Shown here piece by piece: positions 24,721 through 32,280 of a DNA stretch of 64,000 nt. Source of the DNA: Haloferax mediterranei ATCC 33500 (GTDB lineage: Archaea; Halobacteriota; Halobacteria; Halobacteriales; Haloferacaceae). The position numbers and the translations under genes were made by a program. The notes under the pieces are model-generated. The model had not been told where the DNA came from, did no database searches, and worked only from the letters and a program-made list of their open reading frames with translations. How positions within the stretch are numbered: the first letter of the stretch is position 1; the number at the start of each line of letters is the position of its first letter. The DNA is taken from NCBI RefSeq assembly GCF_000306765.2, contig NC_017941.2, forward strand, positions 2,108,001-2,172,000, written 5' to 3'.

Positions 24721-25052
24721 CGGTGTGAAATATTAGGGCTTATCGAAGTATATAGTCACCATGACTACGGAAATGGGGGTGCAAGCAGTAAACATCTGTC
24801 GCTGAATGTATAATTTGATTAGGTGTAGTAGTCGCAAAATATTGACAATTTGCCAAGAGTACCGCCGACCAGATGATTATCGGTGACAGCTAGTTCTGAT
24901 TTGTGACTACTTATTTGCATGTCTATTTGGTATATTAAATACTTTCATCACCGAGTGATTATTCACCACAGATATATCTATATAGTATACATTTAGAATT
25001 TAAATGACAATTCAAAAAGGTTATTTTAACACTATAATTATGAATTGGTATA

Positions 25053-25982
25053 GTGAAACTCACCAAAAGAGAATTCGGAAGAATTGCCGTGGGGTCGCTT
25101 GGAATTGGTATTGTTGGAGGCAGCGTTTCTGCTGACTCTGGTGATGTTACAACACATTCAGGAGGTAGTAAAGAATACGACAGTGATAGTTATGTTTCGT
25201 TGGATGTTGGGTCTTCTCTAGAATATGTCACGAGTGAATGGCAGACACGACCTGACGGTGATGAAGTCTATTCACACATATTTAATGCTGAGATGTGTGC
25301 TGAGGACTACAATGAAGATAAAAATGAGAAGTCATATGGGATTAGATCCCAAACATTTGTGGCTGAAACAGATGGAACTGCTACGTTCGATACGGTTCCT
25401 AACTCATCAGAATATCTAGCTGGGATGGCAAAACCCAGTACAACTGGCGACGGAAATGTTGCTGAAGCCATTTTGGCAACCACAGAAGGTATTTTGGGTG
25501 CAACTCCTGTTGGCTATCTGATTAGTGCTGAAAATATTTATTCAGCATATCATGAAGATTATAACTTTGATGGTGGTAATACAACGAAGTTAGAATTTAC
25601 GGACGATTATTCTTTTGGGAACTGGGCCGCGTCACATTATGTTGGTTTCCAAGTAGATATGCACACAATAAATAGCACGTCCGGTGAAATGAGCGTACGT
25701 ATGGGTGTCAATGAAGATGGTTGGGGAGCGATGACTGAATTCGATGTAACGTTTGTTCCTGGTGGGTCTGTCTCTATAAATAGTCTGAATAATATCTCAT
25801 ACGATGAATTAGATTCCTTAAGTAACGCGGAACTGAAGCGAATGGGTATTGAACGACTAACTCGAGACGATATCCGTAAAGGAAATTACAACCATCGACT
25901 ACCGTTCTGGAAGGTTAACGAATATCTCAACCGAGAGGGTCCAATTTACTTGACTGAATTCCCAGTTGAACTGTCGTCGTAG
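25053..25982 (+). CDS. secreted protein of unknown function
   Basis: 309 residues from a GTG. The N-terminus (MKLTKREFGRIAVGSLGIGI) has a basic head, hydrophobic core and AxA-like SVSADS, so it looks exported. KREFGR resembles but does not match the twin-arginine motif. The body is acidic, rich in Asn, Ser and Tyr, with strand-like segments (SHYVGFQVDMHTINSTSGEM; ISYDELDSLSNAELKRMGIE). The end has RLPFWKVNEYLNREGPIYLT. Codon use is AT-rich, unlike the core genome, consistent with transfer. The lipoprotein gene follows 27 bases later, so they may form a unit. Confidence 0.7.
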   Translation: MKLTKREFGRIAVGSLGIGIVGGSVSADSGDVTTHSGGSKEYDSDSYVSLDVGSSLEYVTSEWQTRPDGDEVYSHIFNAEMCAEDYNEDKNEKSYGIRSQTFVAETDGTATFDTVPNSSEYLAGMAKPSTTGDGNVAEAILATTEGILGATPVGYLISAENIYSAYHEDYNFDGGNTTKLEFTDDYSFGNWAASHYVGFQVDMHTINSTSGEMSVRMGVNEDGWGAMTEFDVTFVPGGSVSINSLNNISYDELDSLSNAELKRMGIERLTRDDIRKGNYNHRLPFWKVNEYLNREGPIYLTEFPVELSS

Positions 25983-26009
25983 ACACTCCACCAATTACGT
26001 TTATCACTG

Positions 26010-26618
26010 ATGAATCTCCCTCTTACTAGGCGAAAGGTACTGTCCAGCACCGCAGTAGCTGCGAGTGCGGCGGTTGGAGGTTGCCTCGGCAGCGGTGAAA
26101 TACTCAAATCTACAAAGTCAGAACCGCGGCGGTTGTTGTTTGCTATGTTAACTAATAACACGTCAACAAATCAACATATAGAAGTTCGCCTTACTCGTGA
26201 CGACGAACAAGTTCTACACGCAACCTACAAAGTACCACCTGCTGGAACTCCATCACAGGCTGTTCCTGGAACAACGACACCAAGTCAGTATATGATTGAG
26301 CCCAGTTGGAAGAATACACCTGCTGAGTTTATCCTCCATGCACGAACGTCCGAGCGTGAATGGGTTAGAAAATCCGCATCAGATGCCCCGTATGAACACG
26401 TGGGAGCTTGGATTACTCTCTGGCCTGAGCCGGTAATAAATATGGTCGGATATCCGGAACCGGAAAAAACGAAATCTGACTCACTTGCAGAAAGAATGAC
26501 CGCTACGGAGGCCCGTAAGTGGTCTAAAATGTATCTCGATAAGCAAGGAGAACGAGATTATCGCGTGACAGGTAGTTCCACCAGAACCAATCACATCTAT
26601 ACGCTCTCATTTTTATAA
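26010..26618 (+). CDS. Tat-exported lipoprotein of unknown function
   Basis: 202 residues. The N-terminus carries a twin-arginine signal (TRRKVLSSTAVAASAAVGGC) with a lipobox ending in GGC-LG, so the mature protein would be lipid-anchored at Cys ~25. The mature part has beta-rich segments typical of extracellular haloarchaeal domains (LLFAMLTNNTSTNQHIEVRL, ATYKVPPAGTPSQAV), then FILHARTSEREW and VGAWITLWPEPVINMV. It lies just behind the secreted protein at 25053, with similar AT-rich composition. No function is recognised. Confidence 0.75.
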   Translation: MNLPLTRRKVLSSTAVAASAAVGGCLGSGEILKSTKSEPRRLLFAMLTNNTSTNQHIEVRLTRDDEQVLHATYKVPPAGTPSQAVPGTTTPSQYMIEPSWKNTPAEFILHARTSEREWVRKSASDAPYEHVGAWITLWPEPVINMVGYPEPEKTKSDSLAERMTATEARKWSKMYLDKQGERDYRVTGSSTRTNHIYTLSFL

Positions 26619-26814
26619 CCCTGATACAGGACTAATTCTCTAGAAAACAGCAAGGATTCCACGGAGCCCCCATCTCGGGGTTGTCACTCGATTAAAACCC
26701 CGCTATTCTGTGGAACTGCGTAAAGCATTTTCGTAGGTTCTCGGCCACTCATCTATCGTTGGTCTCGATTCAATGGCAGACAGAACCAAACTCGCACACT
26801 GGCTGAACAGCCCT

Positions 26815-27138
26815 TCAATTTATTGGAAGTCGAGATGTTCCATCACTCTCGAGGTTATATGGTCCGGCACGGGACCGAGGTAATTCTGCCGGAACGTCTC
26901 GCGTTCCGGTCTTCCCGTCGGGAATCGTGAGTCGCCACTTCCCGTTGTCGTCGAGCGGCTGGAAGTGTCGTGGCTTGACGTTCCGTACTTCGTCGCTGCG
27001 GAGACCGTGGAGTGCGAGGTCGAGGGCGATGCGTCGACGTGGGTACTCGTCCTCGACGAGTGAGAGGAGTTTCTCTTGTTCCGCGTGTGAGAGCCACAGT
27101 CGCTTTCCTGACTTCGATGGATATGGGCGTGCCTGCAT
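26815..27138 (-). pseudogene. tyrosine recombinase (integrase), C-terminally broken
   Basis: The 107-codon frame begins like small haloarchaeal XerC-type integrases (MQARPYPSKSGKRLWLSHAE) and keeps the catalytic Arg region (ALHGLRSDEV) and the Lys loop (PDGKTGTRDVP). It then goes out of frame. The family needs ~70 more residues with the HxxR and nucleophilic Tyr, which are missing. In another frame the sequence continues as RQNYLGPVPDHITSRVME, so either a frameshift or fusion with another gene piece happened. It is evidence of past site-specific integration in this island. Confidence 0.65.
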
Positions 27139-27247
27139 GGTTCCGGTATTGGTAGGTAGCTCTATATTCCGGAACCTTAGCTAGTTGGGTCGGGTCGATC
27201 TCGGGTGAAAACAGGCCGATTTGGTGGCCTCGACGCGCCGGAGGTTA

Positions 27248-27266
27248 CGAGAATAGGTTATTCTCG
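27248..27266. repeat. hairpin CGAGAATA-GGT-TATTCTCG
   Basis: A perfect 8-bp inverted repeat with a 3-base loop, followed by GAAG. The sequence AGGTTATTCTCGG inside it is the reverse complement of CCGAGAATAACCT at 29952-29964, which itself forms a 7-bp hairpin, also followed by GGAAG. The pair flanks the IS-containing segment. Confidence 0.55.
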
Positions 27267-27315
27267 GAAGCCTTTGACGAGGAATTGTTTTTGGAGTACC
27301 TATCACCAAGTCTAT

Positions 27316-27924
27316 ATGATGCCAGCAAGCCAAGAGGTAGAGATACATCGTGATTGGGTTACCGCGGAAGTGAAGCCGAAAGAGACAGACCGAGACATAT
27401 ACTTTACCGACGAGTCGCCAGAATTCACGCTCTCAGTCAGCAATCATCTGGATGCAGATCTTCGTGAAGACAGTAGACTCACATGGTCAATTGCTGTAGG
27501 TGATGGTTATCCTGATCCGTACGTCAGAGAACATCTAGAAATACCGGTTCCAGCGAACGAAACAGTTGATTTTACCATCGGTGGCGAACAACTGGCGTTC
27601 GAAGGGCATGGAATTGTAGGGTTGAGCGCTGGTGGGATGGGTGGTCCAAGAAGTGACGAACCAGTATTGCAAAAGAGTACGTCGAACAGCTACAACCCTG
27701 CCTTGTCATTTAGTATCTGGGACCGAGAACATTACGATGTCATACATCGACAGCCGAAGCGGACACAGGAGCTTGCTTTATTATCTTCAGTTGCAGTTGT
27801 AATCCTCGCAATTATCCAAGTTAGTATCGCTTTAGAGGGTCTCTTGGTTGGGTTTGTAGCCATTATACTCGTGATATCTGGGTACTGGGAGGTGGGGAAC
27901 TTTGAGAGACTCCTCAACCCATGA
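27316..27924 (+). CDS. hypothetical membrane-anchored protein
   Basis: 202 residues from MMPASQEVEIHRDW. The N-terminal ~150 residues look like a beta-sandwich ectodomain or immunoglobulin-like fold (PEFTLSVSNHLDADLREDSR, IPVPANETVDFTIGGEQLAF). Two TM helices lie near the C-terminus (LALLSSVAVVILAIIQVSIA and LLVGFVAIILVISGYWEVG). An upstream frame lacks a good start. AT-rich, like the rest of the island. The function is unknown. Confidence 0.65.
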   Translation: MMPASQEVEIHRDWVTAEVKPKETDRDIYFTDESPEFTLSVSNHLDADLREDSRLTWSIAVGDGYPDPYVREHLEIPVPANETVDFTIGGEQLAFEGHGIVGLSAGGMGGPRSDEPVLQKSTSNSYNPALSFSIWDREHYDVIHRQPKRTQELALLSSVAVVILAIIQVSIALEGLLVGFVAIILVISGYWEVGNFERLLNP

Positions 27925-28049
27925 ATCAATCCATAATCGTGCCGACGGTAGCTTACTCTCGTAAGCTGATTGGAGAAATCATCTAGGTCACTGCTAGTTT
28001 GACTGAACTGTGCAAGTATTTTTGGCAGTAACTAACATATTGTTTTAGT

Positions 28050-28889
28050 ATGATTGGAATTGGTGACTTACCAGACTTTATCTACATTGATGAACCCCGC
28101 GTCAACCAACGCCTACAATTCGTAAACGAAGGCCAAGTTGCCGAACTTGTTGAGACATCTGGTGAGCATGAGTCAAAAGCAAGCGGAGGTGGATTGAATA
28201 TTTACAAGGTTTTGAACTATAACCGAGAAAAATCAACAGGGGAGACTGAAGAGGTTGTTCGGACTATTCAGAATACCCCGACAGGGAAACTTTCGATATT
28301 TTTCAGTTTCATGGATCAGGAGTTAGGAGTAACTGATCTTGATGATGTGACTGTTAGCCAACGAGATGAGCTACAACAAGGAGATTATGTGGTATTCTCA
28401 GGAATCGTCGAAGAGCCACCGATCTCAAAGCTCATGCGACTTTCAGAAAAATACGGGCTAGACCTGAGGCAAATTATTGATTTCTCAGATACAGAGGCCA
28501 CACCAGAAGCTCTTTTCGCAGAGTTAGAAGATGCTCGCAATTATTATTCAATCCAAATGTCTGATAAAGTCAATGGACGGTTTGTTTTCCGCTTAGATCC
28601 AGAGAATATGACTGGTATTGAGAGGCAATTCCCTAGTCAATATAAAGAATATACGGTGTTCGGACGCATTGAGCATTTATTCGAAGGCAATGAACGACAG
28701 TATCACCTTTCTATCTTTAATGAGATGAGTGCGGGTTCCAGGAGAGAGCGGACAAAAAGGCGACAGAAGATGAAATCATTGGCGAGCGACTTTAGCCAGC
28801 TCTACGACCAAGACACCGGCGAGTCAATGTTCTACATCGAATCTCCAGACATACTGATCAACCCGATATCGATCTACGCTCTTATGTAG
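28050..28889 (+). CDS. hypothetical protein whose last codons were altered by an IS insertion
   Basis: 279 residues. An N-terminal segment (IYIDEPRVNQRLQFVNEGQV) and a strand-rich middle (GKLSIFFSFMDQELGVTDLD, LQQGDYVVFSGIVEEPPISK, YTVFGRIEHLFEGNERQYHL) suggest an OB-like or DUF6414-type fold (a family of phage and defence-island proteins whose members begin DFIYLD), so that family is my best guess. The reading frame runs into the left end of the IS at 28876 and stops at TAG in its inverted repeat. Rejoining across the target duplication gives the original end, one Ser after the shared Tyr, so nearly the whole protein is intact. Confidence 0.65.
   Translation: MIGIGDLPDFIYIDEPRVNQRLQFVNEGQVAELVETSGEHESKASGGGLNIYKVLNYNREKSTGETEEVVRTIQNTPTGKLSIFFSFMDQELGVTDLDDVTVSQRDELQQGDYVVFSGIVEEPPISKLMRLSEKYGLDLRQIIDFSDTEATPEALFAELEDARNYYSIQMSDKVNGRFVFRLDPENMTGIERQFPSQYKEYTVFGRIEHLFEGNERQYHLSIFNEMSAGSRRERTKRRQKMKSLASDFSQLYDQDTGESMFYIESPDILINPISIYALM
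28870..28875. repeat. target site duplication CGATCT, left copy
   Basis: CGATCT immediately precedes the left inverted repeat. The same six bases follow the right end at 29925-29930. This is direct evidence for a transposition event rather than a rearranged fragment. Confidence 0.8.
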
Positions 28890-29924
28890 AGCTGAGGAAC
28901 GACCGTGTAGTTACGGTGAACGAGCCGAAATCATGAGGTTATGCCTCAGACTCAGCCAGCGTTCGGTGGAATGCTTCGCCAGCTCGTTGATCTTGGATTG
29001 TTCGAGTTGGACACCGAGCCGCTCGATGCCGTCATTGAGCGGCGACTCAAGGAGTTCTGGGAGTATACCACGTGTCCTCGCTGCGGCCACCCCAGCATTC
29101 ACACGTGGGAGTCGTCCGACCGCGTTATCTGCCGAAACTGCGATTTTAAACCGGTCTACACCTATGGCACGCCCTTCCACGAGAAGCACCTCACCACCGG
29201 AGAGGTGCTTCTCGCGTACCTCCTCTATGCAGACACGTTGCTCAGTATCTCTCAAATCGCGGTTGTGCTCGACAGGGCGTACAAGACCGTCTATTACGCG
29301 ATTCGAGAGGTGGAAGCCGCGGTCACGCGCGGCTTCCCCCTCGTCTGGGAGCAATTCCAACACTCCATCTCGGGCCCAACGCAAATCGACGAATCGAGCA
29401 CGGTCTGTTCAGGCTACAAAGGCCAAGACCCGCCGCGGACCAGTCGGTACCGCGGCGGGTCGTCCCGATCGGGGCGCTCACGATGGAAGGGCCGTCACGG
29501 AGACCAGATAACGCTCGTCGCGGCGTGCCGCGACGTGCTTCGGGTGATTCGCGGTCACCTTGGAATCAGCTACCAGGGAGACCTCGAACCGGTACTGCAA
29601 GAGGCTGAAGACCTCTCCCAGCGGCTGGGAGAGGTCTGGACTGATGGACTCCAAGCGTATCGAGAGATGGAGTACGACCACCGAACCGTTATCCACGACG
29701 AACGGTACGTTTCGGCCGACGGCGTCCACATCAACCAAGTCGAGTGCCTCTTCTCGCTAGTCAAACCGTGGCTGCGGAAGTTTCGCGGCCTGTCCAAGCA
29801 GGGCTTGGAGCAGGCCGCTCACACCTTCGGGCTCATTCGCTCGCTGAATCTGGTCGGCGCATCCCTCGAAATCGTCGTCGATTGCCTTGCTACGGGGTCA
29901 CTCCACAGTTCTACATAAGAGCGT
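28876..29924 (+). mobile_element. complete IS1595-family insertion sequence (~1.05 kb)
   Basis: The ends are imperfect inverted repeats: the left reads ACGCTCTTATGTAGAGCTGA and the reverse complement of the right end reads ACGCTCTTATGTAGAACTGT. The element contains one transposase gene filling nearly its whole length and is flanked by CGATCT duplications. Its length and transposase match the haloarchaeal ISH4-like group. It is GC-richer than the surrounding island, so it is a later arrival. Everything needed for mobility appears intact. Confidence 0.92.
28941..29918 (+). CDS. IS1595-family transposase with N-terminal zinc ribbon
   Basis: 325 residues. The N-terminal zinc ribbon has CPRCG (~44-48) and CRNC (~63-66). 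A helix-turn-helix-like LSISQIAVVLDRAYKTVYYA follows. The ISXO2-like catalytic core has first Asp in QIDESS, second Asp in WTDGLQAYREM, and a C-terminal HINQVECLFSLVKPWLRKF with the Glu of DDE. The length is full for the family. It catalyses cut-and-paste movement of its element. Confidence 0.92.
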   Translation: MPQTQPAFGGMLRQLVDLGLFELDTEPLDAVIERRLKEFWEYTTCPRCGHPSIHTWESSDRVICRNCDFKPVYTYGTPFHEKHLTTGEVLLAYLLYADTLLSISQIAVVLDRAYKTVYYAIREVEAAVTRGFPLVWEQFQHSISGPTQIDESSTVCSGYKGQDPPRTSRYRGGSSRSGRSRWKGRHGDQITLVAACRDVLRVIRGHLGISYQGDLEPVLQEAEDLSQRLGEVWTDGLQAYREMEYDHRTVIHDERYVSADGVHINQVECLFSLVKPWLRKFRGLSKQGLEQAAHTFGLIRSLNLVGASLEIVVDCLATGSLHSST

Positions 29925-29930
29925 CGATCT
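29925..29930. repeat. target site duplication CGATCT, right copy
   Basis: Direct repeat of 28870-28875 directly after the right inverted repeat. The next bases ATTCCTAA restore the original last codon and stop of the gene at 28050 when the element is removed. Confidence 0.8.
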
Positions 29931-29951
29931 ATTCCTAACTCAAGTTTAGTG

Positions 29952-29972
29952 CCGAGAATAACCTCTTCTCGG
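29952..29972. repeat. hairpin CCGAGAA...TTCTCGG
   Basis: A 7-bp inverted repeat with loop TAACCTC. It shares CCGAGAATAACCT (inverted) and TCTCGGAAG with the hairpin at 27248-27266. It sits just past the original stop of the gene interrupted by the IS, so it may be its transcription end. Confidence 0.5.
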
Positions 29973-29989
29973 AAGTTCTCGCACCGAAT

Positions 29990-30190
29990 TCATCGGTCAA
30001 AGGGCACCTCCCCAGTGGCCGCAATGTAGCCTGCGATTCCGAGTGCGCCTATACCAGCAACTCCACTCACCCAAGCAGGGACAACCGGAGAAAAAGAGGT
30101 GGGCCGTTTCCGTACCCAGCCATGTGGCTGGCGGCGAGAAGGTTCGTTCTGCGAGTCTATCACACCGACGTGCCTGTCGCGTCGACCCAT
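29990..30190 (-). CDS. small membrane protein of the virus-like block
   Basis: 66 residues on the minus strand, overlapping the end of the tail-fibre-like gene by ~30 bases. The N-terminal half is basic (SQNEPSRRQPHGWVRKRP). The C-terminal half is one TM helix (VPAWVSGVAGIGALGIAGYI) followed by AATGEVPFDR. The start may be further in. The same-strand overlap supports it as the last gene of this block. No function is recognised. Confidence 0.45.
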   Translation of the reverse strand: MGRRDRHVGVIDSQNEPSRRQPHGWVRKRPTSFSPVVPAWVSGVAGIGALGIAGYIAATGEVPFDR

Positions 30191-30960
30191 GCAGAACCGT
30201 CATACCAGATAGGTTGTCCGAGGTCAGTGTCAAAGAAACGCTGACCAACGACTGGCGACGACGGACGGTTAGCGGTGGTGTCTGACTCCCATACAACATT
30301 TGTCGAGACGTTTTGATAGTTGTCGAACTCCGTGAACAACCGCATCCCACCGCCTTTTAGGAAATAGAGGTAATTCTGCCCCCCAGATGCGACTTTTAGA
30401 TGACCGCCAGAATCTTGGTCTAAATGCTCAATTCGGAAATCAGTCGTGCCGTCGGGGGCTTCGTAGTGGAACCCTGTTCGGCCAGCAGAGTGCCCTTGTC
30501 GGAGCGCGTAAATCGTGTTTGTCCCGTCTTGTGCCATATTCCGCACGGCGCTCAGATTTTGCCAGCGCGCCTCGGTCTGGTCGGCCCCTCCGAATACGTC
30601 TAGGCGCTTCCAAACGTCGTTATTGTCGACCGTCCCTGCCGGGTCCTTGTGCGTGTAGAGCGACCAGTGCTCATGTTTCGCGTGCGCCCCCATCTTTGCT
30701 AACCGCTGGTCTACCTCATGATGCCACCAGCTAATATTACTCTTGTCGGTGATTGCATCCGGGTCGTCACTCGCACGAAGGATCATCGCTACAGCATCAT
30801 CGCCCTTCGCCCGGATCACCGCGGGCGGGTCGTGCGCGTCGATTTCCTCACGAGCCGATGTTTCGCCGGCTGGCGTTATATCCTCTTGCTCTGTACTTAG
30901 CGACGGCACTAGGTCCTCCCCAGATCCGACGTTCGGCTTCTGCCATCCTGACATCGTCAC
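30160..30960 (-). CDS. virus tail-fibre-like or structural protein
   Basis: 266 residues (GTG at 30960; an ATG follows two codons later). The start overlaps the stop of the upstream gene as GTGA. The middle has HAKHEHWSLYTHK and GFHYEAPDGTTDFRIEHLDQ. The C-terminus has RPSSPVVGQRFFDTDLGQPI and WYDGSAWVDATGT, a phrase repeated in tail-fibre and collar proteins of many tailed viruses, where it forms a short beta tip. This is the best evidence that 29990-31927 derives from a halovirus. The host-binding role is inference. Confidence 0.65.
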   Translation of the reverse strand: MTMSGWQKPNVGSGEDLVPSLSTEQEDITPAGETSAREEIDAHDPPAVIRAKGDDAVAMILRASDDPDAITDKSNISWWHHEVDQRLAKMGAHAKHEHWSLYTHKDPAGTVDNNDVWKRLDVFGGADQTEARWQNLSAVRNMAQDGTNTIYALRQGHSAGRTGFHYEAPDGTTDFRIEHLDQDSGGHLKVASGGQNYLYFLKGGGMRLFTEFDNYQNVSTNVVWESDTTANRPSSPVVGQRFFDTDLGQPIWYDGSAWVDATGTSV

Positions 30961-31379
30961 GCACCTCCGAAGTCAAGCACGACACCGCCATCAAGCGTGA
31001 TGCCGACTGCCGGGTAGTTATCAGGCTCTTCCAGATCGTCGAGTGTCTCTCCGAGATGGAACTCTTTTGCTTCGCTCATGTTGTGTTGTCCGTCAATGTC
31101 TGCATCTGTACCGGCCACCCACCACCCCGATTCGAGGGTGATGCAGATTGCCGGGAGTGTCGGCGGCTGTCCGAGAGCGTCGTCTGTCTCCGCGACGAAG
31201 ACGTTCTCGACGAGTCCGCCGTCGATGGAACGGTTCGTCTGCCCACCTCCTGAGAGGAGAGCTTCGCCACCGTCATCGTCGTCAGCGTCTTGATGGCCGA
31301 GATAGGCTCCACCAGCTAACGCTCCGAGTGCCGCGCTGAACGTCCGCCGGCTGACTTCGCTGTCTTTCTTCTTTTCCAT
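30957..31379 (-). CDS. small exported or structural protein of the virus-like block
   Basis: 140 residues from MEKKKDSEVSRRTFSAALGA. The head carries SRRTF and a hydrophobic Ala/Gly stretch (FSAALGALAGGAYLG), so a Tat signal or membrane anchor is possible. The rest is acidic with repeated phrases of the form AICITLESGWWVAG and AVGITLDGGVVLDFG, two similar ~30-residue units. Co-oriented and overlapping with the next gene. The function is unknown. Confidence 0.6.
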   Translation of the reverse strand: MEKKKDSEVSRRTFSAALGALAGGAYLGHQDADDDDGGEALLSGGGQTNRSIDGGLVENVFVAETDDALGQPPTLPAICITLESGWWVAGTDADIDGQHNMSEAKEFHLGETLDDLEEPDNYPAVGITLDGGVVLDFGGA

Positions 31380-31404
31380 GGTTCGTGCAGGCACTCTCCG
31401 CCTG

Positions 31405-31462
31405 CGATGGCCTCTCGTCGGACTCGAACCGACGTCTCGCACCTGCAAGGCCGTACCGTCAC
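31405..31462 (-). other. tRNA-like fragment (T arm plus anticodon-like loop)
   Basis: On the minus strand CGTCGG-TTCGAGT-CCGACG forms a perfect T arm with the invariant T-loop pattern, followed by GAGAGGCCA, like an acceptor strand and discriminator. Upstream is CTTGCAG, resembling an anticodon loop, but no matching anticodon stem or 5' acceptor strand is present. It may be a decayed tRNA or the remnant of an attachment site carried by the virus-like block. Confidence 0.35.
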
Positions 31463-31695
31463 GCCGTCAGAGTGGGAGGAGACCCCGAAACCGACGGCAG
31501 TGACAGTGTGAAGCCGGGTAACACGGAATACCCGGCGTAGAAACCGACACCGCCGAAGCCGAGGACGACCATCGCGAGGCGCGTCTGGAGCTTCTCGACG
31601 ACAAGCTCTCGGAAGAGCCACACGAGGACGATAGCGGCCACCGCGATGACGATTGTCTGCGAGTCTGGCATGTTTTGGATTATGATGTCAATCAT
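31459..31695 (-). CDS. small two-TM protein of the virus-like block
   Basis: 78 residues. An N-terminal TM helix (TIVIAVAAIVLVWLFREL) is followed by a charged loop (VVEKLQTRL) and a second hydrophobic segment (AMVVLGFGGVGFYAGYSVL). The end SLPSVSGSPPTLTA is Ser/Pro-rich. Such mini-membrane proteins (holin-like in size) are common in halovirus modules; lysis function is speculation. Confidence 0.6.
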   Translation of the reverse strand: MIDIIIQNMPDSQTIVIAVAAIVLVWLFRELVVEKLQTRLAMVVLGFGGVGFYAGYSVLPGFTLSLPSVSGSPPTLTA

Positions 31696-31762
31696 GTTAA
31701 GCTTACCTCATAGATAGAGATTTCTGGCTTTCTGAGTCTTGTCGGCGGAGAATTCGCCGATT

Positions 31763-31927
31763 CTATCCCACGCATAATTTGGGCAGTACCTCGGCGCGGG
31801 CGACATCTGCGCAGCACATCGGACACAGCAACGACTCGCCCTGGAGCGACGCCATCGTGTCCTCGATATCAGACAGCCGAGACCGACAGAACCCGAGCTT
31901 GATCCGACGTCGTAAGCGACGAATCAT
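31763..31927 (-). CDS. small zinc-finger-like protein
   Basis: 54 residues from MIRRLRRRIKLG; the start overlaps the stop of the methyltransferase remnant as ATGA. A basic N-terminal half contains a helix (RLSDIEDTMASLQGES), followed by LCPMCCADVARAEV and a last Cys in PKLCVG, perhaps a half zinc finger. The overlap with the preceding stop suggests it was once translationally coupled to the full methyltransferase. Confidence 0.5.
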   Translation of the reverse strand: MIRRLRRRIKLGFCRSRLSDIEDTMASLQGESLLCPMCCADVARAEVLPKLCVG

Positions 31928-32274
31928 TGCTGGACCTCCAAGACGACGCTCCACGAGTCAATCCCGAATAACCCGAAGGTCTCGCACACCCAGAGCGCGA
32001 GCCGGTCACTCGGCAGTAGTCGACCTACACGCACACGAGACACGGACCAGTCGACTACCGAAAGCTCTGGGAACAGCAAGTCACCATCCTCGAGGAATTC
32101 TACTGGATGTATCTGGCGCGTGTGATCGAGCCGAGCCGATGATGGATTGTTTGGGTACGGTGTGACGATCTCCAAACGACTAACCGGAGCAAGCACTCGA
32201 ATTGCTTCCTTCATTGCCTCGACTGGATCGACCAAGTGCTCGAGAACATTATCGAGAAGGTTCGTCTTCCGACG
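31924..32274 (-). pseudogene. class I SAM methyltransferase, N-terminal half missing
   Basis: The frame reads LLDNVLEHLVDPVEAMKEAI then VLAPVSRLEIVTPYPNN, which is the post-motif region of class I methyltransferases (D-x-L-E-H-x-x-D-P-x-x-x, then L-x-P-G-G-x-x-x-I-x-x-P). The SAM-binding G-loop half is absent. Upstream of ~32275 the frame enters the dispersed hairpin repeat (32281-32345) with no homology. I interpret this as a methyltransferase beheaded at the repeat. The remaining ~110 codons are open to a TGA. Confidence 0.6.
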
Positions 32275-32280
32275 TTCGAC

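Larger units (their letters stand above)
23930..25052. other. gene-poor start of the accessory island with hairpins and ORF debris
   Basis: No intact gene is visible. The first ~170 bases are GC-rich. A 7-bp hairpin TGTGGCT/AGCCACA is at 24102-24119 and an 8-bp hairpin GCCGCGCC/GGCGCGGC at 24160-24180. From ~24240 the DNA turns AT-rich. Two stop-free pieces of protein-like sequence lie at ~24420-24620 and ~24630-24720 without a proper start. The last ~330 bases (24720-25052) are very AT-rich and probably hold promoters for the gene at 25053. Confidence 0.6.
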
